Position numbers and translations under genes: made by a program
Part shown: one piece after another, positions 9,101 through 17,209 of the stretch
Numbering within the stretch: the stretch's first letter is position 1
Layout: each line of letters opens with the position of its first letter
Notes under the pieces: model-generated
What the model was told of the DNA's origin: nothing
Databases searched by the model: none
The model's input: only the letters and a program-made list of their open reading frames with translations
Assembly (NCBI GenBank): GCA_005778225.1
Contig: SXPC01000088.1
Location: 1-37,355, forward strand
Direction of reading: 5' to 3'
DNA: 37,355 nucleotides
Origin: Planctomyces sp.
GTDB lineage: Bacteria > Planctomycetota > Planctomycetia > Planctomycetales > Planctomycetaceae

Positions 9101-12100
9101 CCGACATCGAATGTCCAGGACTCAGCAAGACATCCTTGACGATTCGCAGTTCTCCCTCCTTTATCCAGTCGCTGGCAGAGATCACGTTACTGAACAGTAT
9201 CTGGCCCGATTCCGTTCGATGTGCAACTTGCGCAATCCTCGGCTGATCGTCGCGTCGACTTGATACCAAGGTATTTGGCGGCTGAAAACTAAATTTTTTA
9301 TCGCCTCTCCAGAGATCGCTGAACATGACATGTGTCGACATCGGCCTGACCGGTGTGTTCTCTCCTGCAAACGAGATCTGGTACACGACGCCGCGCTGCA
9401 ATGGAACCCTCTGCCGCATCAAATATACCGGAGCATCTCGTCTGTTCTGCTTCAACAGATCGAGTTCATGATTCTTCGCTGCAAACTCAGGATGCTCAAC
9501 AAGAATCGAAAGCACCGACGTCCTCATCTGCTCGACGACAAACTCCGGATAATCAATCGTGATTTCACCTTTCTCATTCGAGACATCGTCTGGCTTACTA
9601 CCATGAAATTCTTCTGACCAGGTATAAGAACTTCCCCTGTCAATGAGGGTCCTCAGCCCGAGAATATCAACCTTCGCCCCCTGCACAGGTTTCCCGTCTT
9701 CATCATAGACCTCGAGCACAATCTGCCGACGCTCTTTCTGCCGCGGTGTGACTTCGACGGGGGTTTCCACGACTGGCTTTTCGTCGGTCGCCGGATTCTT
9801 AGTCTCGGCCTGCATCTCTGCAACCGCTTGATTCAGCGGTCTTGCAACCATCTCCGCGTTATGAGAAGTCTTTCGCTCCTGCTCTCCAATCGCCTTCCCA
9901 TCCTTTCGTTGCGCCTTGCGCACCTTCACTTCAAACTCTTCTGTCCGCCCCGGAACAAAATCAAACGTTGCTCCAGCCGTCCCGATGAAGTCATACCGAT
10001 ACCCATGCAGAAACGGCCCATGATCCAGCCCGAAGCCGAGCGTCTGCTTCCCGGCTGGGAGATGAACAATAATGACACCATCAGCATCACTGACGGGGTG
10101 ATAAGACAGAGGGTGCCCGACTGCCCGGTCGTACCTGTCTTCGAAGTAGCGAACTTTTCCGTTTCCGTGTTTCTTCCAGATACTGAAGCCCTCGACTCCG
10201 TGATGCGTATCCACGTCAACGATGCGAAGCTTCAAGACCGCCGCAGGGACTAGAGAGACTTTGAAAATTTCGTTTGATTCCGTGTCGACATCTATTGATG
10301 CCCTGGCAGGCAGATAGGGAACCTCTGGCGATAGAAATGAATAAACGACATTTTCTCCGCGCCTCGCGATAAGGGAAATTCGCCCGTCGCGATCTGTGAC
10401 AGCATGATCACGACCAGAAGTCCATGTACGATGACAATACGCCAAGAGTCCGGCGATTGGGCTTCCAGTCACTTCATCGGTGAACTCGACAGTGATCGGA
10501 ATCGCCTCTTGGAGAGTTAAATCTACGGCTTTGCTGTAGAGGTGGTCCTTTCGTTCCGGATCTGATGGTCCCTCGAGAGTCACTTCGTAGTACTGGCGTG
10601 TTACATATCCTTTTGCTTTGATTCTGAATGTTGCGTGGCAGTTCGATGGCAGGTCTTCGAACACAAATTCGCCGTTGCTGTCTGTTGTGATCTGTGACGA
10701 GCGTGTAAATGGTGACCATTGACTGCCAAGAGTTCGGAATTCCGCATCAGGAGAAGTCCTTGGACTCTCCACCTGTTTTGCCAGACGAATCAGCTCAACG
10801 ACAGCACCTTCAATGGGCTGGTTGCTTTCGTCGTGAATAACTCCATTTAGTTTTTTAGGTTCGGAAAACGCCAGCGTGATGTCGAATTCCTGTGGTGTCG
10901 GATGCTTAACCAGAGGCGTCGCTGACTCATCGGAGGTCATCCAATTCGCATCTGACCTCAGAGAGAGTCGTGGTTCAAATGCGACAGCATAATCGGGATG
11001 CGTTCCGTAGACCTCAAACGCCCCTTGTATTTCACCCGGTCCGTTCATCGGCAAAGCGACGCTCTCGAAACGATAATGCCCCTCATCATTTGTTGTTGTC
11101 TGAGCGAGCAGCTTCTTCTCGGTCCGGACCGATGTGACAAAGATGGTCGCGCCCGAAATCGGTTGACCATCCAAATCGACAGCACGCCCGGATACACGCA
11201 GATCAAAGAGACCATCTTTGAAATGCGGCGTTGGGGCAGGGTTCTTGCCTGTTAAAATAACAGTGACTGGCTCGCTGTTTATTTGAGACTCATTTGGTAA
11301 TGCATCCAGAGTAATCTCGTTACGCCAAATTCCAGGATGCGAAACGCTCATCACAATATCACAATCACCCGGCAGTGAACGAATCCGGAACTTGCCATCT
11401 GCCTGACTATAAAAAGCAGCCATCACTGGGAGTTGACGGATCACGTTCATGAGATTGTCTTCGCCTCGTTTAATTGACTGCAACTGCACCTTGGCCTGGT
11501 CAATCGGAGTTCCATCCGCCGCAACTGCCTGGCCTTCAAAGACGCGTTCCACTGGAAACGAAAGTCGAAAGTCTCTCTGCGTCTGATCCAAGGCAAGACG
11601 ACTCACGGCAATGCCGTAGCCTTCTGCGATTCCGACCAGGTGCATACGTGGAACGTCTCGTAACCGCGATAACGTCACATGATCGAAGTGAAACTGACCA
11701 TCTTTGTCAGTGACGACCTCTCCAACCAGTCCATCAGGAATTGATGACGAATAGAGACTGATCTTCGCGCTGGAGACCGGTTTTCCTTGAGAGTCGACTG
11801 ACTGGCCACGAATCGAGACAGAACCATCCTCATGCTCGACGACAGCATAGCTGGCTTCGTTTCTGTCGGGGATCAAACGAAAGATCATCAACGAGATCCC
11901 AGCCAGACATGAAAAAATCAGCAAGCGAGTCGCCATCGTTCGCGAAACAGCGAATCGGTTCACCGTTCGATCGAGAATCGTCTTCAGTCGCAACTCGATA
12001 CTCGGAGTCGACACGATCGCCACGCCGACTGCGGGCCACATCCGTCGCAGGCGTCCCTGTGAAACGACATCCAGTAATGAGCGGGCGTAGTCCGCTGCAC

Positions 12101-13025
12101 AGACGCCGGAGTTCAAAACCAGATCGTCACAGGCCTGTTCCCTGAATCGCTCGATCTGGCGTAACGCAAACCACAACAGTGGCTGCGGCCAGTAGATGAC
12201 TTTCGTCAACTCCACGACGACCTGCCAGAGCGGATCGCTACGTTTCACATGGGCCAATTCATGCAGCAAGACTGACCGCTGCTGCTCGATTGGCCACGAC
12301 GTGATGGTCTCGGGCACGATAATCACCGGCTGCCACAATCCCCAGACCATGGGCATCGTCTCCGGGGTCGAAAGGCGAACATCGACTGATCGCCTCAATC
12401 GCAAAGAGCTTCTCAACGAGGCGACCAGCGTTACAAGCGGCTCATCAGTCATCATGGGCAGCTGAGAAGTTTTTCGCCACAACATAAAGACAGAGGAGAT
12501 GAGTCGTAGCATGAGTAAGCACGCGATACTTCCCCAGAGGACGACTACCCATTTCAAAACGGCAGTGAAACGCCAGAGTATTGCAGATGGCATCTCGACA
12601 CGGTCAATCGGCCTAAAGATTCGAGGTTCGCCTCCCACGATGACTGTCTCTTCACGGGTGCGAACTCTCACGTTCGGTGTCGAAACAGGATCCGGAAAAG
12701 GATTCGTGGGAATACGAGTCTGTGCAGGCTCAGTTGAAGCAGCCTGATTCTTCGTGACGGTATCGGGGGGATTGTGAGTCGCTGCGATCGCGCGTTGTTC
12801 GGTTGGGGATGGATCGAACGACACCATGAACCACTCTTCCGGCAACATGTTCCATCCCGGCATCCACGCCTGTCCGACCGGCAGGACCAGCAGCGACAGA
12901 CAGGCCAGCTTCCAAACCAGATGCCTCGCCCCCGCAGACTGCTTTCGTATTGCATAGGCAACGATTGTCGCCAGCACGAGAACGACCGTCGATTTCCAAC
13001 CCAGTTCCAGAAAGTAAGTCGTCAT
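6120..13025 (-). CDS. Giant BlaR1-like M56 metallopeptidase with carboxypeptidase-regulatory-like modules and C-terminal LRR
   Basis: A 2301-residue membrane protein. The N-terminal about 390 residues are an M56/BlaR1 antirepressor peptidase: membrane helices near 12-26, 36-50 and 155-180, the zinc motif HELAH at 255-259, a likely third ligand in FREQACDD (Glu about 296), and a further helix near 372-390. In place of BlaR1's penicillin sensor the long extracytoplasmic part repeats beta-sandwich units of the CarboxypepD_reg/CnaB type, recognised by recurring 'GxPxxGAxVxL...T(D/N)xxGxFxFxxLP' patterns (for example GKPVSSAKISLYS, GQPISGATIFVTS, GKPLTGAKVSVYP). From about residue 2030 leucine-rich repeats follow (SLTKLALTDGQVTDASM, LENLKDIHFGHAKLGDGSL). 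It starts 3 bp after the blaI stop, an operon. On family grounds it should cleave BlaI upon sensing an envelope signal; the ligand is unknown. Confidence 0.9.
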   Translation of the reverse strand: MTTYFLELGWKSTVVLVLATIVAYAIRKQSAGARHLVWKLACLSLLVLPVGQAWMPGWNMLPEEWFMVSFDPSPTEQRAIAATHNPPDTVTKNQAASTEPAQTRIPTNPFPDPVSTPNVRVRTREETVIVGGEPRIFRPIDRVEMPSAILWRFTAVLKWVVVLWGSIACLLMLRLISSVFMLWRKTSQLPMMTDEPLVTLVASLRSSLRLRRSVDVRLSTPETMPMVWGLWQPVIIVPETITSWPIEQQRSVLLHELAHVKRSDPLWQVVVELTKVIYWPQPLLWFALRQIERFREQACDDLVLNSGVCAADYARSLLDVVSQGRLRRMWPAVGVAIVSTPSIELRLKTILDRTVNRFAVSRTMATRLLIFSCLAGISLMIFRLIPDRNEASYAVVEHEDGSVSIRGQSVDSQGKPVSSAKISLYSSSIPDGLVGEVVTDKDGQFHFDHVTLSRLRDVPRMHLVGIAEGYGIAVSRLALDQTQRDFRLSFPVERVFEGQAVAADGTPIDQAKVQLQSIKRGEDNLMNVIRQLPVMAAFYSQADGKFRIRSLPGDCDIVMSVSHPGIWRNEITLDALPNESQINSEPVTVILTGKNPAPTPHFKDGLFDLRVSGRAVDLDGQPISGATIFVTSVRTEKKLLAQTTTNDEGHYRFESVALPMNGPGEIQGAFEVYGTHPDYAVAFEPRLSLRSDANWMTSDESATPLVKHPTPQEFDITLAFSEPKKLNGVIHDESNQPIEGAVVELIRLAKQVESPRTSPDAEFRTLGSQWSPFTRSSQITTDSNGEFVFEDLPSNCHATFRIKAKGYVTRQYYEVTLEGPSDPERKDHLYSKAVDLTLQEAIPITVEFTDEVTGSPIAGLLAYCHRTWTSGRDHAVTDRDGRISLIARRGENVVYSFLSPEVPYLPARASIDVDTESNEIFKVSLVPAAVLKLRIVDVDTHHGVEGFSIWKKHGNGKVRYFEDRYDRAVGHPLSYHPVSDADGVIIVHLPAGKQTLGFGLDHGPFLHGYRYDFIGTAGATFDFVPGRTEEFEVKVRKAQRKDGKAIGEQERKTSHNAEMVARPLNQAVAEMQAETKNPATDEKPVVETPVEVTPRQKERRQIVLEVYDEDGKPVQGAKVDILGLRTLIDRGSSYTWSEEFHGSKPDDVSNEKGEITIDYPEFVVEQMRTSVLSILVEHPEFAAKNHELDLLKQNRRDAPVYLMRQRVPLQRGVVYQISFAGENTPVRPMSTHVMFSDLWRGDKKFSFQPPNTLVSSRRDDQPRIAQVAHRTESGQILFSNVISASDWIKEGELRIVKDVLLSPGHSMSGRIDEAVPRPVKNGSVLAQCVYLDSSDPNNQKRLSFADAVEIQPDGAFKFDSLPRDVPIQLVAMCDGWWSSQPKLKELRNDPEFEPYLKQLQGIDGVSLWPQLVSSSQSDGVFIPMEKTNSVTLKCLDPEGKPLTGAKVSVYPNLTFYHHGSFLLGHSWSAAKDWIGVDENEIQAQQLERHHASVKLWTRTTDEDGLTSFESLPGITYVYGSLEHPEYQLVMPVGSAHRIVNVPVSGAVEPFIIRTERIGENLMGELAPTVEEADEVEAPAENENAYSVSGSIRDGEEKPLRGVKATLYQWTESSKTQTFAAETLSNDEGTFLFSDLEPPSGDRGILIESQPQTKFFDRFYKLQLTKEGYATEMTPIGYNSIESNDLELTMRKSGVLSGKVMDEQGLPLADVLVAQKFNEWPETDGLGRRARTNRNGEYRIDDLPIWNQKNAKSVDQGNGTGWMEIASPLIIDHPGYAHVEAYYQQIPGELDIVLFKENVVEGVVVNQTDQSPIRDCPIKLSKLNWTGKEGQAVTDENGRFRFNGLPASEYSLSVDSADHISFPVDFKFSGHGEVKTEVQVALTKGGWIEGSIVDHATGKPHLEITPGVKTTISIERNSTIASRPVWVRNMTVQSDGSFRTCLPPGTYLPRVPGDRNTARHFEHWDVWTKGIDVRAGETTRLDLRYHAEEIPGNPKTQAVELELPVADEVEVAKAIRRLGGWYELNDDKRIKTINMVYYDDKTRNFRLDNSQTQTDECMQWAAKCNSLTKLALTDGQVTDASMKYMSGMKLLERLIVWDAKKLTDEGIRSLRGLENLKDIHFGHAKLGDGSLETFGTLPKLEKLALQGNSFTDDGFRHLVGLTRLKSMWVGMNTPKLTDRAIDHISKLGSLEELDLQQAAISQSGFLKLSGCRELTKLMVGGVKVADSDAIDDDCLETILAFPKLKDLWITPCRLSESACDRLLNEPQISSLNIGSSEIPYGYKSNARRRYPDRIIDIHAVAQ

Positions 13026-13028
13026 CGA

Positions 13029-13424
13029 TCACTCCCCTTTCTTGTCTTGAGAACGGGCATGCTGGTCGATCAATTCTTTGAGCTTTAGCACATCCTCATC
13101 GCTCAGCTTCGCATTCGGCTTCTCCAGATGAGTTGCGAGCGCCGTCGTCATTGATCCCTCGAAGAAGGTCTCTAACACTTGCTTGAGCGCGTTCAAGCCT
13201 GCTTTCACCCGCGACTGCTTGGGAAGATAGATGAACTCCCTGCCCACCTTTTCCCGCTTGATATGTCCCTTCTCCTGGAGAATTGCCAGCATCCGACGGA
13301 CAGCCATCGGCGTCGGCGACTCCTGCAACTTCTGGCAGATTTCGAGCACGCTCATCCGCTGATTCGCAAACAGCAGATTCATAATCTCGCGCTCGCGTCG
13401 CGAGAGCTTAACAGGGCTCGGCAT
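13029..13424 (-). CDS. blaI: BlaI/MecI/CopY-family transcriptional repressor
   Basis: A 131-residue winged-helix repressor. It begins MPSPVKLSRREREIMNLLF, includes the helix-turn-helix LEICQKLQESPTPMAVRRMLAILQEKGHIKREKVGREFIYLP, and has a C-terminal dimerisation segment (LKQVLETFFEGSMTTALATHL) where BlaI proteins are cleaved. I trimmed the track ORF to the ATG at 13424 because AGGTG sits six bases upstream and family members start there. It is first in an operon with the M56 peptidase and probably represses its own promoter through the palindromes at 13476 and 13520. The symbol marks family membership; nothing shows that beta-lactams are the inducer, and no beta-lactamase is nearby. Confidence 0.92.
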   Translation of the reverse strand: MPSPVKLSRREREIMNLLFANQRMSVLEICQKLQESPTPMAVRRMLAILQEKGHIKREKVGREFIYLPKQSRVKAGLNALKQVLETFFEGSMTTALATHLEKPNAKLSDEDVLKLKELIDQHARSQDKKGE

Positions 13425-13475
13425 GATCGACACCTGGAATAGGAGATGAGAGTAAATATTCAGCAAGACTCGATG

Positions 13476-13491
13476 CGCTACATTATTAGCG
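13476..13491 (-). promoter_or_regulatory. Candidate BlaI operator 1 overlapping a promoter -10
   Basis: CGCTA-N6-TAGCG, a 5-bp-arm palindrome 52 bp upstream of the blaI ATG. On the minus strand it contains TAATAAT, which could act as a -10 element, with a TTGCCT hexamer 17 bp upstream. The arm sequence recurs as GCTA-N6-TAGC at 13520. Operator function is inferred from position and repetition. Confidence 0.45.
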
Positions 13492-13492
13492 T

Positions 13493-13512
13493 CTTGCCAG
13501 CAGGCAGGCAAG
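13493..13512. repeat. Inverted repeat between the two candidate operators
   Basis: CTTGCC-N8-GGCAAG lies between the two GCTA palindromes in the blaI upstream region. It overlaps the proposed -35 hexamer. Its role is unknown. Confidence 0.4.
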
Positions 13513-13519
13513 AACAAAA

Positions 13520-13533
13520 GCTAAAAACGTAGC
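13520..13533 (-). promoter_or_regulatory. Candidate BlaI operator 2
   Basis: GCTA-N6-TAGC, the same arms and spacer length as the palindrome at 13476. The two centres are 43 bp apart, close to four helical turns, which would place two repressor dimers on the same DNA face. This is inference from sequence. Confidence 0.4.
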
Positions 13534-13675
13534 GGCACAGTTCTGGTGGCTCGATTCGCACATCGACAAAAATTATGGCAACACGTTACTTAGCACTGTC
13601 ATACAACTACAAAATACCGCATTCTGATAACGCTGACATCGACGTAATCTTCCGACTCCAAGAAGGCAGTCCCCC

Positions 13676-15307
13676 ATGACCACTCCCATCCTCATCATCG
13701 GCGCCGGACCCGTCGGCCTCACGATGGCCGCTGCCCTCAATCATTACGACGTCCCCTGTCGCATCATCGATAAGTCGACTGCTCCCAGCGACAAGTCAAA
13801 AGCACTCGCCGTCTGGTGCAGAACCATGGAACTTCTCGACGGCCTGGACCTTGCCGACCGCTTCGTCCAGACCGGTCTGAAACTTACCGGCGGGAGCATG
13901 TTCGCAGGCGGGCAACGTCTCGTCCATCTTGACCTCACCAGCAGCGAAAGCAAGTTCGGCTTCCCTCTGATGATCCCTCAAAACCAGACCGAGCATCTGC
14001 TCCTGGAACACCTCGCCTCCAAAGGCATCACCGTCGAGCGTCAGGTGGAACTGCTCTCCATGACCGACACTGGCGCTGAGGTCGACTGCATCCTCCGTTA
14101 CCCTGATGGTCGGGAAGAAACTGTCTCATCTCCTTACGTCGTCGGATGCGACGGAGCCCATAGCACCGTCCGTCACTCCCTCGGCATGGAGTTCACCGGA
14201 CACGCCGAGCCCAATGACTGGATGCTCGCCGACGTCCACATCGAAGGCCCTCTCGCGAAGGACGAAGTCAGCATCTACTGGCATGAGACCGGCGTCGTCG
14301 CGTTTTTTCCCATCGATCACAACCGCTTCCGCGCCATCATGGACCTCGGAGCCTCAGGCAGTCACGTCCTCCCTTCCGAGTTGTCACTCCCCGAAGTTCA
14401 GGCTAAGGTCGACCTGCGCGGTCCCGGCGGGTTAACTCTCTCCGACCCCATCTGGCTCGCCTACTTCCGCATCAACGAACGCAAAGTGTCCAACTACCGC
14501 CAAGGCCGAGTCATGCTCGCGGGCGACGCCGCCCACATCCACAGCCCCGCCGGAGGGCAGGGGATGAACACCGGCATGCAGGATGCATTCAACCTCGCCT
14601 GGAAACTCGCACTGATTCACCAGGGCAAAGGCCAACCCGAACCACTCCTCGAAAGCTACTCTCTCGAACGCAGCGCCGTCGGTGACGAAGTCCTCAAAAA
14701 CGCCGCACGCTTCACCACCATGGCCACCCTCCGCAGCCCCGTCGCCCGCTGGTTGCGAAACCACATCGTCCCCATCCTCGGCTCCTTCCACGTCGTCAAA
14801 GACAAGATCCGCAACGACTGGTTCGAACTCTCCATCAACTACCGCAGCAGCCCCCTCACTGGCGAATGCTGGAATTCCCTCGCTAACGAAGTCCAGGCTG
14901 GCGACCGCCTCTGTGACACTCCTATCGCATCCCTCACGACCGGTCATCAAACCAACTTGTTCTCTGCTATCCATAGCAATCGTCACACGCTTCTGCTGAT
15001 CCCCGGTTCCACCGACGCAAAAGAGCTCTCCCAATTAACCCACCTCGCCACTCAGGCAAGCGAAATCTTTCCTGATGCCCTCTCAACACATATCATTCTC
15101 ACCCCAGACACAACGCCTGACACGACGCCGAATCTCGATTTCCCGGCCTGGCTCGACATCGACAACACACTTCACCACAAGTTCAATGCCATCCACCCGA
15201 CCCTCCTCCTCATCCGCCCCGACGGCTATATTGCCTATCGCAACCAACCCGCTGACATCTCCCACCTGCTCAGCTTCATGGACACCTATCTCATCCGCAA
15301 GAAGTAA
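13676..15307 (+). CDS. FAD-dependent aromatic-type monooxygenase
   Basis: A 543-residue class A flavoprotein monooxygenase of the phenol/pentachlorophenol hydroxylase type (PheA/TfdB/MhpA relatives), expected to use NAD(P)H and O2 in the cytoplasm. The Rossmann GxGxxG is at residues 9-14 (ILIIGAGPVGLTMAAAL), the DG motif is in VVGCDGAHSTVRHSLGMEFTG and the FAD-ribityl GD motif in GRVMLAGDAAHIHSPAGGQGMNTGMQDAFNLAWKL. The last 140 residues look like the thioredoxin-fold tail typical of this subfamily. It is transcribed divergently from blaI with about 250 bp between them, so the operators could also affect it. No ring-cleavage genes lie nearby, so the substrate cannot be named. Confidence 0.9.
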   Translation: MTTPILIIGAGPVGLTMAAALNHYDVPCRIIDKSTAPSDKSKALAVWCRTMELLDGLDLADRFVQTGLKLTGGSMFAGGQRLVHLDLTSSESKFGFPLMIPQNQTEHLLLEHLASKGITVERQVELLSMTDTGAEVDCILRYPDGREETVSSPYVVGCDGAHSTVRHSLGMEFTGHAEPNDWMLADVHIEGPLAKDEVSIYWHETGVVAFFPIDHNRFRAIMDLGASGSHVLPSELSLPEVQAKVDLRGPGGLTLSDPIWLAYFRINERKVSNYRQGRVMLAGDAAHIHSPAGGQGMNTGMQDAFNLAWKLALIHQGKGQPEPLLESYSLERSAVGDEVLKNAARFTTMATLRSPVARWLRNHIVPILGSFHVVKDKIRNDWFELSINYRSSPLTGECWNSLANEVQAGDRLCDTPIASLTTGHQTNLFSAIHSNRHTLLLIPGSTDAKELSQLTHLATQASEIFPDALSTHIILTPDTTPDTTPNLDFPAWLDIDNTLHHKFNAIHPTLLLIRPDGYIAYRNQPADISHLLSFMDTYLIRKK

Positions 15308-15504
15308 CCAGACGCACCTGCTGGTCAAAGCGATTGCATCGTCAACAAAAGTGATCCCAGCCGTCCCAAAACCTGCGATCTTCACGCGGGGACAGGGATT
15401 GCTTTGCTATTGCGAGTGACGATAGATAAGATACTTTTCTACACGTTTTCAAAGCACGCAGCATCATTGCGGACAGCACCTCATTGCCGAAATTGAGGTC
15501 ATTC

Positions 15505-16692
15505 ATGCGGCTCGCTGATTTCATCGTCGCGAATATCGAGCCAATTCTTCTCGACTGGGAAGCCTTCGCCCGCAGTATCACGCCCGATAAGAATATGGAC
15601 GTTCTCGCGCTGCGAGACCACGCCGAGGTCATTCTCCTCGCAACTGTCCAGGATATGCAATCTGAGCAAAGCGATGCAGAGCGAGACGCAAAGTCCAAAG
15701 GAAACACTTCTGACGACGAAGAGGATGAAAACCTGGATGAGGCCTCGAAACTTCATGCCATCGAACGACTAGGCTCGGGTTTTGACCTGCTGGAGCTGGT
15801 GTCTGAATACCGCGCCCTGCGTGCCAGTGTCCTCCGATTATGGCATGAAAGCCGACCACAACCACAAGATAACGACGTCGATGACGTCACCCGTTTCAAT
15901 GAATCGATCGATCAATCACTGGTCAAGGCGGTCAGCAGCTACACAAACCGTGTTGATCAGTCACGCGATCTTTTTCTGGCGATCCTCGGTCACGACCTTC
16001 GCAACCCGCTAAATTCCATTGCGATGGCAGCTGCGTTGCTCCCTCACGTGGCGCCGTCAGAAACCGAAGTCAGCGAACTCGCCTCTCAGATATCGGCCAA
16101 CACGGGAGTCATGGCGAGAATGATCAGCGATCTTCTCGAATATACCCGGACGCGTCTGGGCGCAGGAATGCCCGTTTCGCCAGTCTCAATGGATCTGAGC
16201 CTCCTCTGCCAGGAGTTGTACCAGGAATTCCAGATCAGTTTTCCCAAACGCCAGATTCGCTTTCAATCCAAAAGCAACATGCGCGGCAACTGGGACGCAG
16301 ATCGACTCCGCCAGGCCATCTCGAATCTGATGGGCAACGCGATCCAGCACAGCCCCGACAACGCCCTCGTGGAACTCAGGCTCAGCGAAACAGAATCTGA
16401 TGTTGAGTTGGTCATCGCCAACGGCGGATCGCCCATTCCGGCTGGCGAACTCTCCAGAATCTTTGAACCACTCGTGCGCGGCGCAAGTTCCGCGCAATCC
16501 CAACCCGATCGCCCTGGAAGTATCGGCCTCGGTCTCTACATCGCCCAGTCCATCGTCCGATCTCACGGCGGCAAAATCACCGTAACCTCGTCCAAAGACA
16601 CCGGAACCGCATTTACCGTCAACCTCCCCCGGGAATTCTCCCCGACCACAGGAAAGTCCCCTTTAGAGAAAGCATTCAAGGCAGCTGTTTAG
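15505..16692 (+). CDS. Cytoplasmic sensor histidine kinase with RsbRD-like N-terminal domain
   Basis: A 395-residue kinase. The ATG at 15505 is preferred over the upstream TTG because GAGGT lies five bases before it. The N-terminal about 130 residues (ADFIVANIEPILLDWEAFAR, ALRDHAEVILLATVQDM, SEYRALRASVLRLWHE) resemble the all-helical globin-like RsbRD/RsbR N-terminal sensor. Next are HisKA with FLAILGHDLRNPLNSIAMAAALL and HATPase_c with NLMGNAIQHSPDN, ELSRIFEPLVRG and GSIGLGLYIAQSIVRSHGG. No transmembrane helix and no receiver are present, and no response regulator is adjacent, so the partner is elsewhere. The kinase call is firm; the RsbRD assignment rests on pattern only. Confidence 0.88.
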   Translation: MRLADFIVANIEPILLDWEAFARSITPDKNMDVLALRDHAEVILLATVQDMQSEQSDAERDAKSKGNTSDDEEDENLDEASKLHAIERLGSGFDLLELVSEYRALRASVLRLWHESRPQPQDNDVDDVTRFNESIDQSLVKAVSSYTNRVDQSRDLFLAILGHDLRNPLNSIAMAAALLPHVAPSETEVSELASQISANTGVMARMISDLLEYTRTRLGAGMPVSPVSMDLSLLCQELYQEFQISFPKRQIRFQSKSNMRGNWDADRLRQAISNLMGNAIQHSPDNALVELRLSETESDVELVIANGGSPIPAGELSRIFEPLVRGASSAQSQPDRPGSIGLGLYIAQSIVRSHGGKITVTSSKDTGTAFTVNLPREFSPTTGKSPLEKAFKAAV

Positions 16693-16841
16693 GGACAGTC
16701 ACTGATCAGACCACCCACTTCGCACCTCCCCCTGGCCACTGCCGCTAATGAGCAGGGCCGAAGGTACTGCCAATCTCTATATGAATGACGAGCAGTCGGT
16801 CACTCGTGCAGCAAATCGCTCAAGTCAATGATCCAAGGCGG

Positions 16842-16881
16842 CAAAACAAAAAAGGCCCCCGGTTCACAACCGCAGGCCTTT
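16842..16881 (-). terminator. Rho-independent terminator downstream of tRNA-Lys
   Basis: On the minus strand AAAGGCC pairs with GGCCTTT around an inner GGTT/AACC stem, followed by a T-rich tract. It lies 27 bp past the tRNA 3' end. Confidence 0.75.
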
Positions 16882-16907
16882 GAATAACTTACGCCGTTTC
16901 TGGCGAG

Positions 16908-16980
16908 TGCCCCCACAAGGACTCGAACCTTGAACCTGTTGATTAAGAGTCAAATGCTCTACCGATTGAGCTATAGGGGC
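16908..16980 (-). tRNA. tRNA-Lys(CTT)
   Basis: A 73-nt cloverleaf. The acceptor stem GCCCCTA pairs with TGGGGGC (one G-T pair), with discriminator A. The D arm is GCTC/GAGC, the anticodon loop CTCTTAA reads CTT (lysine, AAG codons), and the T arm is CAAGG-TTCGAGT-CCTTG. The first pair of the anticodon stem is mismatched (T-C). CCA is not encoded, so it must be added after transcription. A TATAAT box lies 12 bp upstream and a terminator follows. Confidence 0.95.
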
Positions 16981-16992
16981 GGGTGAAAATGC

Positions 16993-16998
16993 ATTATA
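16993..16998 (-). promoter_or_regulatory. -10 box of the tRNA-Lys promoter
   Basis: A perfect TATAAT on the minus strand, ending 12 bp before the first tRNA base. The -35 region is weak. This is the most consensus-like sigma-70 box seen near a gene here. Confidence 0.55.
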
Positions 16999-17209
16999 TC
17001 AACGAAAAACCGCTCGGAAACTCTCACAGGCCATTTTTTCCAAGCCGCCCTCACGATTGCTGCACCACCAGCGCACATTTGTCATTTCGCCAATGCGTCT
17101 GAAGTGGCCGCAATTCGCACTTAACAGACACGCCCCTCTCTCATAAGTTCACCCCTCAACACGATTTTCCCCAAGCGCCCACGGCGAATCCCGCAAGACG
17201 AATCTGGCG

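Noticed and set aside
16908-16980. tRNA-Lys as an integration (att) site
   Set aside because: No integrase, no direct repeat of the tRNA 3' end and no mobile-element genes nearby.
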